A stretch of 64,000 nucleotides of DNA from Dipteris shenzhenensis (lineage: Eukaryota > Polypodiophyta > Polypodiopsida > Gleicheniales). The notes under the pieces are model-generated. The model saw nothing but the letters and a program-made list of their open reading frames with translations, was not told the DNA's origin and ran no database searches. Below, piece after piece: positions 1 to 9,732 of this stretch. Position 1 is the first letter of the stretch. The number at the start of each line of letters is the position of its first letter. The position numbers were made by a program, and so were the translations under genes. Location: NCBI GenBank assembly GCA_047967505.1, contig CM106538.1. One strand, 5' to 3'.

Positions 1-1915
1 TTTGCACGGCTTCTGCCCAAAAGCCATGGGGCAATGCAGCATAAGACAACATACATCGAACCTTCTCCTAAATAGTTCGATTCATCCGCTCACTCACACC
101 ATTTTGAGATGCATTATGAGGGGCTGTGAGTTCCTGTTTAATGCCCTTAGCTTCGCAAAACTGTACAAAAGCATGTGACACATACTCACCCCCATTATCG
201 GATCTGAGGCATTTCAGCTTGCGACCTGTTCGATTCTCAACCTGAGCGACAAACTTCTTGAAAGCATCTAAGGCATCGCTCTTATGCTTCAAGAAATAGA
301 CCCACACTTTGCGTGTGGCATCATCAATAATAGTAATGAAATACTTTGCACCCCCTAGTGATAGCTGTGGCATCTCACACAAATCAGTGTGCACTAGATC
401 AAGCGGTGCTCTATTTTGGGGAGTTCTCCTCTTATGAGGAGTCATAGAATGCTTGCGAAATATGCAATGATCACAAGTAGGCAAATCTGAAAATGAAAGA
501 GACGGCAGATAACCTAAACGTGACAGTTCTTGCATTCCTTTAACGGACATGTGTCCCAACCGGCTATGCCACAATGAAACCTTTGGCAGCTCGGTTATGG
601 CAACAACATGATTACCTACACTGGAAACATAAAGAGGGTACAAGGTATCACTCTTATAACCCTCAGCCACTACAACCTGGCCATCAGTAATCACCCATTT
701 GGAATCCCGAAATGTGGTGTGGTAACCACTGTCATCCAACAAGGCTGTGCTAATCAGATTTTTCTTGATTTGCGGCACATGGCGAACACCATCAAGCATA
801 AATATGCGTCCATCAGGGAATACTATCTGTATACTGCCAATCCCTGCAATCTGACATGCATTGTTGTTCCCAAGGTGAACAACTCCATGAGTACCTGTGT
901 AGGAAGTAAACCACTCCCTATGAGGAGTAACATGAAAAGAAGCACCTGAATCCAAGAGCCAGGTGTGCATGTCATGACCATCAATAACCAAAGTATGTGC
1001 AATTACAGCAGAAGAGCATAAAACATCATGTCTGTCACTGTCACTGTCTCTGCTGCAACATTCACTGCATCCAAGTCATCTATCTACCTTGGCCTTGCCT
1101 TTGCCTTTGCTTCCACTGCCTGCATCCTTTGCCTCAGCCTTCTTGGCTTTCTGATCCCGTATAAACTTGAAGCACTTAGACTTCACATGTCCCTTCTTGC
1201 CATAATAAAAGCATTCAATATCCTTTTTGCCACGGGACTGACTGCGGGATTTGGACTTACTAGCAGATCTCCCCTTCTGCTGAGTCCTGCCTCTTTCCTG
1301 TACCTGCAAAGCATTTGAAGACTTGCTGCCCGCATTATTCTTCCTGCTCATCTCCTCCATAAGGAGAGAGCTCTCTACATCAGCATATATAAGAGTGACA
1401 TTTGAATTAGACAGGGTGGTCTTGAAAGTGTCCCAACTCTCAGGGAGAGTACACAACAAGAAAGTAGCCTTGAACTCCTCATCAAGGTTCAACCCCTGTG
1501 CAATCAGCTGTGTAAAGATGGCATTGAACTCACTCAAGTGTGAGGTCATAGCTGTACCTTTCTTCATGCGAAGATCAACCAGCTTCTTCAACCAATAAAC
1601 CTTACTGGCTCAACTCTTTTGGGCATACGATTCTGCTAGCCTCTGCCATAGGCCATAAGAGGTCTTTTCAGCGTGAACATTGAACACAAGAGAATCACTG
1701 AGAGTAAGCATGATAGCAGCCCTCGCGGACAAATCTAGCTCCTCCCACTCATCATCTGACATCCCAAATGGCTTGACACCCTTCACCCTTATGGGCTTAG
1801 AAATCTTCTTAAGCAGAAGTACATTCAAACACTGTTCTGCCCATAATGCATAATTGTGTGCCCCTTCCAATTTCTTTATGTTCAGAATTGAAGATTCACT
1901 TCCCCTTGATGCCAT
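1..1915 (-). pseudogene. copia family A gag-pol (gag, protease, integrase), three in-frame stops
   Basis: The polyprotein starts at ATG 1915 (MASRGSESS) and stays in one frame to the window edge, broken only by stops at 1610-1612, 1076-1078 and 68-70. The gag UBN2-type region spans about 1915-1200. The zinc knuckle CFYYGKKGHVKSKC has Tyr in place of the second Cys. The protease motif DSGAS lies near 950. The pre-integrase His/Cys region has HSRLGH followed by CDHC. The integrase core shows HTD, IIDD and the NGVSER stretch that carries the catalytic Glu. Translation continues past the stop at 68 as normal integrase. A frame otherwise free of shifts suggests fairly recent inactivation. It is not translatable as it stands. 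Confidence 0.9.
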
Positions 1916-3508
1916 ATCAGATAAGGAAAGTACGTGACTCCCTGTAAGTCAAAAAAGACTGAATAAAATTCTGATTTCTCAAGAAAAAACCTGCTCTATC
2001 AAGAGCCAGGAGCACTCACAATAGTGCTGTTTTTACTGTCAAAAAAAAATCTGCAGCAAAACAGAAAAATTTCCCTCCAGTTACTGTACCTTCTGACACA
2101 CTGTACCGTGCTCAAATAGGCATAAAACAGTAATTTCAGAATGCTGCAGCTGTTCCACAAGTGCTTTAACAGTGCATCATCAGCTGACGAAGCACAAAAC
2201 ACTGCTGTCCTGATCACTTCTCCCACCGCAGATGAGGTATTGCACTGATTTTATATGCATAAACCACTTGTCATACACTGTTTTGTTCACTGAAAAGAGG
2301 CTCCAGACACTTCAGCCTGTCACAAACCTGCAACAGAAAATGGGACAAATCCCAAGCAATCACCCTTCTGCCAAGGGGATAAAAGGCATCTGAAGGTCTC
2401 AAACAGTAACCCAAGTACTCTCAAGCAAAATCTGGGCAAAAGCCCCTTGATTTGACACCTGTACCAAGTGAAAAACACCTCAACACTGAGGTAGCATACA
2501 AAATATAGCGCTCTCCTGGCACTTTCACCTGACAATGCAATGCATAAACAGCCCTGTGTACACAATAACAACACAGATCCCAACGTACAAACACTGAAGA
2601 GAAAATCTTTTGAGCACTGTCAACGATGGACAGTTAGGGACCGAGTAAACTCGATGCGCCCTGGCCAAGCGTGGCTCAACTGAGATTTTCCAAGGTGTCG
2701 TACACAAAATGTGACCTGCAGAAATGTCACTGAATACACTGCGGAAACAAGACCAATGTGGGCTCCGTGGCTCCACACTGCCTCAAGGCATACACTGCAT
2801 AAGCTTCCAGGCAAAAGCCCTTTGAAAAAGTCACCCAAAAGCTGAGATTTGCACTCAGCAAAAGCATAAAAGCCCTCTGCAAAATCAAGGCATTACCTTC
2901 CCGAAACAAGATAACTGTGCAACCACCACACACTGTGGTACTAGTCCTCTCTCTTTTTCTTCTTTCCCCAAAGAAAAACTGCTGTACTTTCTGTATTTGT
3001 GTACTTGTGCAAGGTACCACTGTACCTGTGCAGGGTACAGATCCAAAAAAAATTTTCAAAAATGCACTTCCCTGACGCAGCTCCTTGACGCAGTTCGTAC
3101 GGCGGCGTCCGTACAGTACGGACGCCTGTACGGTGTCCGTACGTCCGTACACGAGCTCCCTGCGCGCGCGCGCCTGTGCGCCGCCCTGTTCGAGGCCCTG
3201 AGGCTGCTTGGGTGCGCACCGGTGCTGCGCACTGGCTGCGCCCGCTTGGTAGCGGGTAGTAGCTAGCAGCAGCTAGCTGCTGCTGTTGCAGCTGCTGGCG
3301 CTGCTCCGCGCCGCCTTGTTCTGCCCGCACGCGCGCTGTCCCGCGCTGCCCCTCGCGCTGCCGCCCGCGCTACCCTGTTCGAGGCCCGCGCTGCCTGTGC
3401 AATGCCCAGCTCCGCCCACGCTGCCTGCACGCTGCTGAGGGCACGAGTCCCGAGGGGATAAGGAGGGGTAGAGGGAGAGGTAGGCAAGAGTGGGGAGAGA
3501 GAGATGAA
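1916..3508 (-). other. long untranslated leader of copia family A
   Basis: This is the stretch between the PBS and the gag start. At about 1.6 kb it is long for a copia element. Position 3060-3460 is strongly GC- and CpG-rich, unlike its AT-rich surroundings. Overlapping frames here (for example 2941-3330 and 3263-3616) match no family I recognise and look like products of the base composition. RNA signals for packaging or dimerisation would be expected in such a leader, but that is inference. Confidence 0.6.
3105..3125. repeat. perfect inverted repeat in the family A leader
   Basis: The arms GCGTCCGTAC and GTACGGACGC are separated by one base. Further GTACGG/CCGTAC words flank it from 3096 to 3155, giving a cluster of overlapping palindromes. 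A dimerisation or packaging hairpin is one possible role. Confidence 0.75.
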
Positions 3509-3521
3509 GGCTCTGATACCA
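3509..3521 (-). other. primer-binding site (initiator Met tRNA), family A
   Basis: The minus strand reads TGGTATCAGAGCC, complementary to the 3' end of plant initiator Met tRNA. It lies two bases inside the LTR edge. Confidence 0.9.
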
Positions 3522-3523
3522 GT

Positions 3524-3727
3524 TGAGAGGGAAAGAATGAGGGAGAAGTACAACAGGGAGAGAGTGAGAGAGATGTGACTCAAAAGATGCGGGTGTGAAG
3601 TGATGAGCCACACCACAAACTCATAGGTTTTATTAGGATTAGGTTTTTCACCCTATGACTGTGTCTTAAGACAATCATAGGTGTCATATCTTTAATAAAG
3701 GGGTGGCAATGTGCCTTTACCCCAACA
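3524..3727 (-). repeat. 5' LTR of copia family A (about 204 bp)
   Basis: On the minus strand it begins TGTTGGGGTAAAGG at 3727 and ends CCTCTCA at 3524, next to the PBS. The ends follow the TG...CA rule. A CCTAATAAAACC stretch could serve as TATA region or poly(A) signal. No second copy is in the window. Confidence 0.8.
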
Positions 3728-4260
3728 TTGAAAATGGAAGAGAGCGATGAGTTGAGTGATCATCTCACTCGGTTTCAATCTCTTGCTCAATAACTTTAAA
3801 GTTTGAAGAGCCCACCTAATGATGAAGATAAGATGGTTGTCCTTATGAAGAGTATGCATGGAATTTCTCGCTTTGAGCACATTGCTAAAGTCCTTCGCCG
3901 TGCCACGACTACATTTGATGATATGGTGGCACTCCTCATTGAGAAGAACCTTCACAATAAGGAAGCTGCTCTTGCCTCTCTTGGTGATCACATTTGCTTC
4001 CACAAGCAAATGGAAGACCAACAAGAACATTATTTGTAGGTTTTGCAAGAGGAAAGGACACATTGAAGCCCATTGCTTCAAGAAGAAGGAATAGGAACAA
4101 GAGAAGCATCACGCCAATCTTGTGGCTAAAGAACAAGTTGAACCTGAAGAGTCCCTGAAGGAGATACATGTAGCTATAGCAGAGGTTCATGGCCTCTCTC
4201 TTGAGGATGAGGATCCTTTTGACCAGGGATGGGCGTTCCAGGTCCCTAGTAAAGGTTCTC
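3728..4260 (+). pseudogene. copia gag relic interrupted by family A
   Basis: The plus strand encodes the C-terminal half of a copia gag: a UBN2-type segment ending KNLHNKEAA, then the zinc knuckle CRFCKRKGHIEAHC (complete CX2CX4HX4C) near 4037-4080, then an acidic tail ending near DPFDQGWAFQVP. Two stops near 3790 and a frame change between the gag body and the knuckle break it. The N-terminal half should lie beyond the family A insertion, outside the window. Pol is absent; the sequence passes within about 300 bp to the 3' LTR, so most of the element is deleted. Confidence 0.75.
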
Positions 4261-4554
4261 AGCCTTGAGTTGTCCCTCTAAACTGAATGTATTTGAAGTC
4301 AATAAGAGGTACTCTGCCCTGGGTTGTCCCATACAAATGAATGTGTTGTCTTTTACTTTGGTTTCATGGTATTGATCACCCAGTTCAGAGTTAAGGGGGG
4401 TGATGAGTGATGGTTTGCTTTTGCCGGTCACAAGCTGACTGAGAAGTTGCTATCACACGGGAGGTGTTTGATAGTCGGACTTGCTCTTTGCAGTGTTGCG
4501 GTGGAGGAGGGATCGGTCTACTGTTTGCGTGTTAGGTCTCACACTCTTTGCTCT

Positions 4555-4563
4555 GAAGGGGGG
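4555..4563 (+). other. polypurine tract before LTR 4564-4833
   Basis: GAAGGGGGG lies directly against the TG of the following LTR, the usual position for the plus-strand primer of a retrotransposon. Confidence 0.7.
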
Positions 4564-4833
4564 TGTTGGAGATATCATAGCCAAAGAGTGTGTTGGGTGA
4601 TGTGTTGGTGTGTAGTACTAGGTGATCTAGTACTAGTTCATGTGTGAGTTCCACGTGTCATTATGGGACTTATCCCATATGCACTAGGTACTAGTGCGTG
4701 AGTGTGTAGCCTATATAGTACTTCACTTGTCTTGTCATACTTGATGAATGAATGAAAGCCTCATTATATCTTCATTTGAGTATCACTTCTTCACTCTCTA
4801 AAATCTCTCTCTTCTCACACCATGTTTCTAACA
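4564..4833 (+). repeat. 3' LTR of the interrupted plus-strand copia element (about 270 bp)
   Basis: It starts TGTTGGAGATATC and ends TTTCTAACA. The terminal heptamers form an imperfect inverted repeat (TGTTGGA and TGTTAGA). A TATA-like CCTATATAGTAC lies near 4710, and a pyrimidine-rich stretch precedes the 3' end. No second copy is visible, so its boundaries rest on the PPT and the terminal motifs alone. Confidence 0.7.
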
Positions 4834-5366
4834 AGAACAAGTGTGACTGCCAGTGTTTGTTGTGCAAAGATGCAAGTTCTCTTATGGAAAATAGATTGAT
4901 GTCTCAGGATGTATGCCACCAATAGGGTGAGAGACTATAGGTTGTGGTAGTCTTGGACAGTGGAGAAAGCTCTTGTATGCTTTCTTTTTCTGCTTGGAGC
5001 AGATAGGTGGTTAATTTGGGCACTATGACAGCTATGGGGAACTGTGTGGCCAAGCGGGGTTGCTAGTGACAGTTCCGGGCTGTGTGCAAGCTTTCTTGGA
5101 TTAGGGATAGAGACCTACTGCCAGGAGTGGTGAGAGCGGTGAACAGTAAAGGCTATACAGGGTATGTGGATGCCTAATGGGATGTGGAATGCCCCATATG
5201 TAAGAAAGAATGTATCCTTTATGTAGCTTGGATTTCTAAAGAAATACCGAAAGGGGAGCCAAGGTTTGGGGCCAATCTGAGTCTTTGTCTTTGGTGCAAG
5301 GGCACTCTAGCTCCCAATCTGCTAGTTATACTTTTGCTGAATTGTTGATATAACAGTGTTGGCTGG
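4834..5366. other. no recognisable feature
   Basis: AT-rich sequence between two copia relics. I see no coding frame, repeat or LTR boundary here. Confidence 0.5.
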
Positions 5367-6040
5367 CTATTTGTTAGTTCTATTGCCCTTTAATTTATTG
5401 AAGGCCGGTTTCAGTACCAAAGTGTCAGACTCTCCCTTCTTCTTTGCAATTATTTTCCTGCATTCAGTGTTGAAGTGCCCTGGCTTCTTGCAGTAGTGGT
5501 GTTTTCCCTTCTTCTTGGGCATGTGTGCCTTGTTTGAAATATTACTTGATGGCTGAGCTGAATCTGTCCTGGACTGATAATGGCTTGCATAAAGTTCCCC
5601 CTTGCCTTTAAGGGCTGATCCACTCGACGCGAGCCAGCTGCCATATTTTTTTGTCTTCTCTTCCTGCAAAAAAACATCCCATTTAGTTCTTGGAATGTGA
5701 GTGGGTACCCCTCATATATGATTTGAGTGTTGTGTGAAAAGGTGAGTATGACTTCGGTAAAGAGTTTAAAGTGGTGGAAATGAATTGATTATCTGGAATC
5801 ATATTGAGCAACTGCTCATGAAGATCCCTGATCTTCTTAATGTGTTCCGACATTGAATCCCCTTCCTGCATCTTAATGTCATCAATGCTCTCTTTAAATG
5901 AGAGACCCTAGCCTCATTTTTGGCCTGGAACATGGTCTCTAAGGCGTCCCATGCTTGCTTTGATGTTTTAGTTGACCAGATATGAGGAATGATAAACCTC
6001 TTCACTGCCAAAGCGATCACGAAGAGAGCTGAGACACAAG
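5367..6040 (-). pseudogene. copia gag relic
   Basis: Three minus-strand pieces join into one gag: ALAVKRFIIPHIW through SKQAWDALETMFQAKNE (about 6020-5800), a middle piece with SMSEHIKKIRDLHEQL (5871-5683), and a C-terminal piece with the zinc knuckle HHYCKKPGHFNTEC (5669-5367). The first knuckle Cys is replaced by His. At least two frameshifts separate the pieces. This gag differs from those of families A, B and C in this window. No matching protease or LTR was found. Confidence 0.75.
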
Positions 6041-6294
6041 TCTCTTTTCAAACGTCTCCACTGAGCCTAAACATATTTGATTCATACTAACTCGCTCTCA
6101 ACTATCCCTAGCCTCTGCTCAACCCTCAGTAGTCCCTCTTCTATTTTCATTTTTGTTCATTCATTGGACCATCATGAGGAGAGAATCCTCAAGAGAAAAT
6201 ACTTAAGAAATCAGTGACCCAAGGTACATGCATAACTAGCTTGTGCACCATTGCAGGCTCATCTTCTCTTTGGGAAGCACCTCTGACCATAATA

Positions 6295-7171
6295 GGTTTT
6301 GTCATCAGTTTTTTTTTTCCAGAGAAAAGAACTTCTATTAATGCTTGAAAAAAAAACGACCATACAAGTTGGCAAATACCATAAAGATGCTAACTGTGAA
6401 AATCAACAAAAAGTAAATGCTGGCTGTCAGAAAGACACTCCCGCTGCCAGATATCCCAGCTCACTGCCTAAGGAATCTATGTAGGAGGGGCTAACAACTA
6501 GGGTGGCGGACTATACAACCATCTGATCCCTCTCGGGGTGAAGTCGTAGAAAACACCTGCAGGCCAAGCCTTGCAGAAACGTTCATGCTGTGCGATGGTA
6601 GCTCAAGAACCCGGAGAGCCTCGCTCCCAAATCGCATGAAGCGTGAAGATGATGTCCTGCCAGATGGCTACCAAGGTGGCCGACGGTGGAACATGGTGTT
6701 GGCCCATAACCCAACTGCAGCGAGCAACCCATATGTTCCATGTCGTGATGCTGGCTACTGTGTCCCACACGCTGTCCTCCGCTGAAGGAAGAGGTTGATG
6801 ACTAGTGGGAGGGGTCGCCCCATGAAACTCAATGCTGTGAATGCACAGGCCTTGAATCCTATATGCTGGAGAGACCACGTCAATGGGAAAGGCATGGCCA
6901 CCCTCTGACAACCAAGCAGTCATGCCCCACGTGAAGTCCCTCTGCGTGCCCTGAAGCCTCGCCACGATCCGAAGCGCTCCTTGCCATATCCTCTGTGCTA
7001 CTGGGCAGCTCCAAAGGCAGTGGGGGATCGTCTCCAAATCCCAATCATGCATCTATGGCAGCTACCATCCACCCGCCTCTGCTCCAACCAAGGGCCAACA
7101 GGAAGACCACCATGTGCTATCATCCAGAAAAAGTATTAGATCTTCCGCGGTCGGGTTTTCGTCATCAGTTT
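6295..7171 (-). mobile_element. 5'-truncated LINE with target-site duplications
   Basis: An insertion of about 850 bp lies between two copies of GTCATCAGTTT (6301-6311 and 7161-7171), each preceded by GGTTTT with a one-base difference. On the minus strand it ends in an A tract (T run 6309-6318) next to the left copy, as expected for target-primed reverse transcription. The body encodes the C-terminal zinc-binding region of a LINE reverse transcriptase. Everything upstream of that region is missing, which is typical 5' truncation. Confidence 0.82.
6490..7155 (-). pseudogene. LINE reverse transcriptase C-terminal zinc-binding region (zf-RVT), relic
   Basis: The longest open piece (7052-6603) contains DLETIPHCLWSCPVAQRIW, the conserved segment of the zf-RVT domain at the end of plant LINE ORF2 proteins. 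An upstream piece in another frame (about 7150-7055) supplies AHGGLPVG and RRVDGSC, so there is a frameshift just before the domain core. Downstream, readable sequence goes on in a further frame toward the A tract. It is a non-functional fragment. Confidence 0.75.
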
Positions 7172-7787
7172 ATCCTATCGTCTTGAGGCATATCGGATGC
7201 CTCATATTTTTTCAGGGTGGCATGCTTCGTTTACAATGACCCTTCACCTTGGGTTCAACCCCAATTGTAGCTCCAAAGACTGAGATCACATGCTAAGAAG
7301 CAGATAGAGCTTACCCTCAAGCACATAGACGTCCGGCCCATGGGTTGACTCTTGCTCAGTAGACACCATATCCCATACCACGGATGGCCATTCATGAGTT
7401 AGGCTTCAGATTAGCTTGTCAACCTGCCATGCAACCATGGTTGCGCTGTGAAAAGAATGTGAGCCACATCAAAGTATGCTTAAATTGCAGGAGAATGATT
7501 CAGAATTATTAACATGTTGTATCCCTTATGGTAGGCATATAAGGATAAACATATTTCCTAGAAAAGCAGTTTTTTAGTGCGGTTTTTAATTTTTTTTTGT
7601 CCTGTAATTTTGATGGCTTTCAACTTGACATTTACTGAGAATTTTATTTAGTTTCATCTCTCTCATTTCTATTTTGCCTTTGTATCTGTTTTGTCATAGT
7701 AGCACCAGAAGTGATAAGTAAACATTTCATCAATTTATACTGAGGGGAAAATTGTATTTCTTGCAATGTCTTTGCTTTTGGTTTCAG
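7172..7787 (+). other. probable intron sequence upstream of the BtuF-like exon
   Basis: No coding frame is recognisable. It ends in a T-rich tract and TTTGGTTTCAG, a good 3' splice site directly before the exon at 7788. The LINE, and possibly the copia elements further left, may lie within this intron. That is inference, because the upstream exons are not in view. Confidence 0.45.
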
Positions 7788-8947
7788 GTGTCAGAGGTAT
7801 TTGATTCAATTTTGGAGTTGGGCGATGCAGTAGGTCTTTATCTAGAAGCATGCACACTCGTAGACCACCTGCGAACACGGCTGCGGAGAGTTGCAGCTTC
7901 TGTGGCACTTCAGAGACGTCCGCGCATTCTGCTTCTCCAAGGTCTAAATCCTCTTTTCTTAGGTGGGCACTGGATATCTGAAGTTGAGAGTCTGGCTGGA
8001 GGATTTGATGGTTTGCAGAAGCCAGGGTGTGGGGTGGAGATGTTACATTGGCAGCGCATTATTTCTTATGCTCCGGAGGTTCTGGTTCTGAGTCCATGCA
8101 AATTCAGCATAAAACAAACGTTATCTGAGGTGATGGTTTTTTTCTTCTGTTAAAGTTTGTGTCAAGGGCAATTTGTCTCTTAATACTTACCTGATGATAT
8201 TTTTAAGCTCCCGAATCATGTATTCGAGCAATTGGTCTATACAAGATAGTTGAAAAATAAAAATTTTAATTTTCCAATAAGAAGGAAGCAGCAAGGGCTA
8301 TCAAAGAAATGCTTCACAGCTTGCCTATAGTGGACTCTTCAGAAGCAGAGCAGTACAGTAGGTTGGTTGACTATGAATATTAGAACAGTCTTCTCTTTGT
8401 CATCAGGGCAAGTACACATTACAAAATACCAACTTTCTGAATAAATTATGGAATCATTTTGCTTTGAATTCTGGAGGGCATGCTTAAGAGAATGGAGGAT
8501 TGTTGAAGTTAAAACAACATAAGCGATATGCATGTAGTAGTTCAAATTCAATGCATCCACAAACTTGTTACTGTTGGCTTAAAGTACACTGGTGTTTCGT
8601 GTATATGAAGCTTTGATATAGCTGAGCAGTATACATTCTCACAAAAGGAAAAACTTGTGTGGAAACTTATGGTGTTTGTTTTGATTCAGGTTGAATTGCT
8701 GGCTAGACTTCATGGCTTTTGGTCCATTCCTGCAGTTGAGGCTGGCCAAGTGTATATCTGTGAGCATTCCTGTTTCGACTGTCCAGGGCCCAGGATGGTA
8801 AATGGTGCAGAACTACTTGCTTGTATTCTCCATCCATTTGCGACCACTGCAATTCAGGTGCAAGAAACTGCTTGGAAGCTTAACCTGAACTATGGGCAAC
8901 AGTGCAGTCCACAAGACCTCCCAAAACATTTTAAACCATGCTTGTGA
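7788..8947 (+). CDS. BtuF-like periplasmic-binding-fold protein, C-terminal exons (7788-8129 and 8690-8947)
   Basis: The two exons join in phase 0 to give about 199 residues and a stop at 8945-8947. The acceptor is TTTCAG at 7787, the donor GAG/GTGATG at 8130, and the second acceptor GATTCAG at 8689. Several segments match the TroA/BtuF family of cobalamin or iron-chelate binding proteins: LLLQGLNPLFLGGHWISEVE, then RIISYAPEVLVLSPCKF, then HGFWSIPAVEAGQVYI, then CPGPRMVNGAELLACILHP. Bacterial members are about 280-300 residues, so the N-terminal lobe must be encoded upstream, beyond the TE-rich left side or outside the window. A second open stretch, 8282-8361 (EAARAIKEMLHSLPIVDSS), has a possible acceptor but its donors do not restore frame with 8690; it may be an alternative exon. 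The ligand in plants is unknown to me. The exons seen carry no stop or frameshift. Confidence 0.72.
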
Positions 8948-9600
8948 ATAATCTACTCGGCTTTACAACAAAATTATACCATCAACAGGTGTTCTGTTTA
9001 CATGACTTATCTTTTCAAGAGTGGTCATCGGCAATAGTCTGCTCTTCGACCAATAAAAGCATCTATATCACATCGTGTATGTACCATACCAGCATTCATT
9101 GGCAGAAAGCAGCCGCACAGATTCCAATAATATCACCAGGTCAGTTTTTCACTGAGTCCTGACTCCTCCCCTTGATGAGGATCTCTTCAATTGTTCCTTG
9201 CCATAGGACTATGGTCTGAACAGAATTGGTAAGGACAAGCAAGACACAAGGACGATGGTATCCAACCCTGCCTCAGAGGGAATTTTGACTTTGTTTTTTT
9301 AAAGGATCCTAGAAAAGCTATCATTTACAGCATTGGATAGCCCATATTTATCAAAAGGCAGTGAGATAAATCAGTTTTGAGTTGATAGTTCACAGGTGAG
9401 TTGTGCTGTGAGCACACATGTCACATGTATATTATTTGCAATATCAGAGTTGCACTCAATAAGGTGTTTCCTCTTTCGGTGTTCTCTCACACACAATTTG
9501 GATGTTTCACGTTTTAAATTTGGAGTTTTCGTGCATAAAATTTGCGGAGCTTCATTTGGGGAGCTTAAAATTAGGGTTTTGGGTCGAAATTAGGGCTTCT
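8948..9600 (+). other. 3' flank of the BtuF-like gene
   Basis: No further coding frame is recognisable after the stop at 8947. The stretch presumably includes the 3' UTR; I cannot place the poly(A) site. Confidence 0.35.
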
Positions 9601-9604
9601 GGCA

Positions 9605-9732
9605 AGGAGCGAATGCTTGCGACAGATCGGTTAGCTGGAGTGTACATTGTACATTGTAAACTATAGGCTGAGGAGCGAATGCTTGCGACAGATCGGTTAG
9701 CTGGAGTGTACATTGTACATTGTAAACTATAG
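9605..9732. repeat. tandem duplication, 66 bp period, two copies
   Basis: Copies begin AGGAGCGAATGCTTGCGAC at 9605 and 9671 and match over about 62 bp to CTATAG. Each ends with the short repeat TGTACATTGTACATTGTAAA. The identity suggests a recent duplication. Confidence 0.92.

Larger units (their letters stand above)
1..3727 (-). mobile_element. Ty1/copia LTR retrotransposon, family A, 5' part (runs off the left edge)
   Basis: Read on the minus strand this is a 5' LTR (3727-3524), a PBS for initiator Met tRNA (3521-3509), a leader of about 1.6 kb, then gag, protease and integrase running off the left edge. The order gag-protease-integrase is that of Ty1/copia. Reverse transcriptase, RNase H and the 3' LTR must lie outside the window. 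The element interrupts a plus-strand copia gag that begins at 3728, so it is the younger insertion. The target duplication would start with TTGAA at 3728; its partner is not in view. Confidence 0.88.

Noticed and set aside
68-1612. In-frame stops in family A as programmed readthrough or recoding
   Set aside because: Three stops fall at unrelated places, including within gag and within integrase, with no shared downstream context; inactivating mutations are simpler.
2941-3616. Overlapping open frames of 101-141 codons on both strands in the family A leader and LTR
   Set aside because: They lie in GC-rich or LTR sequence, overlap in several phases, are rich in Ala/Arg/Ser or Leu/Ser from composition, and match no family. 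They are shadows, not genes.
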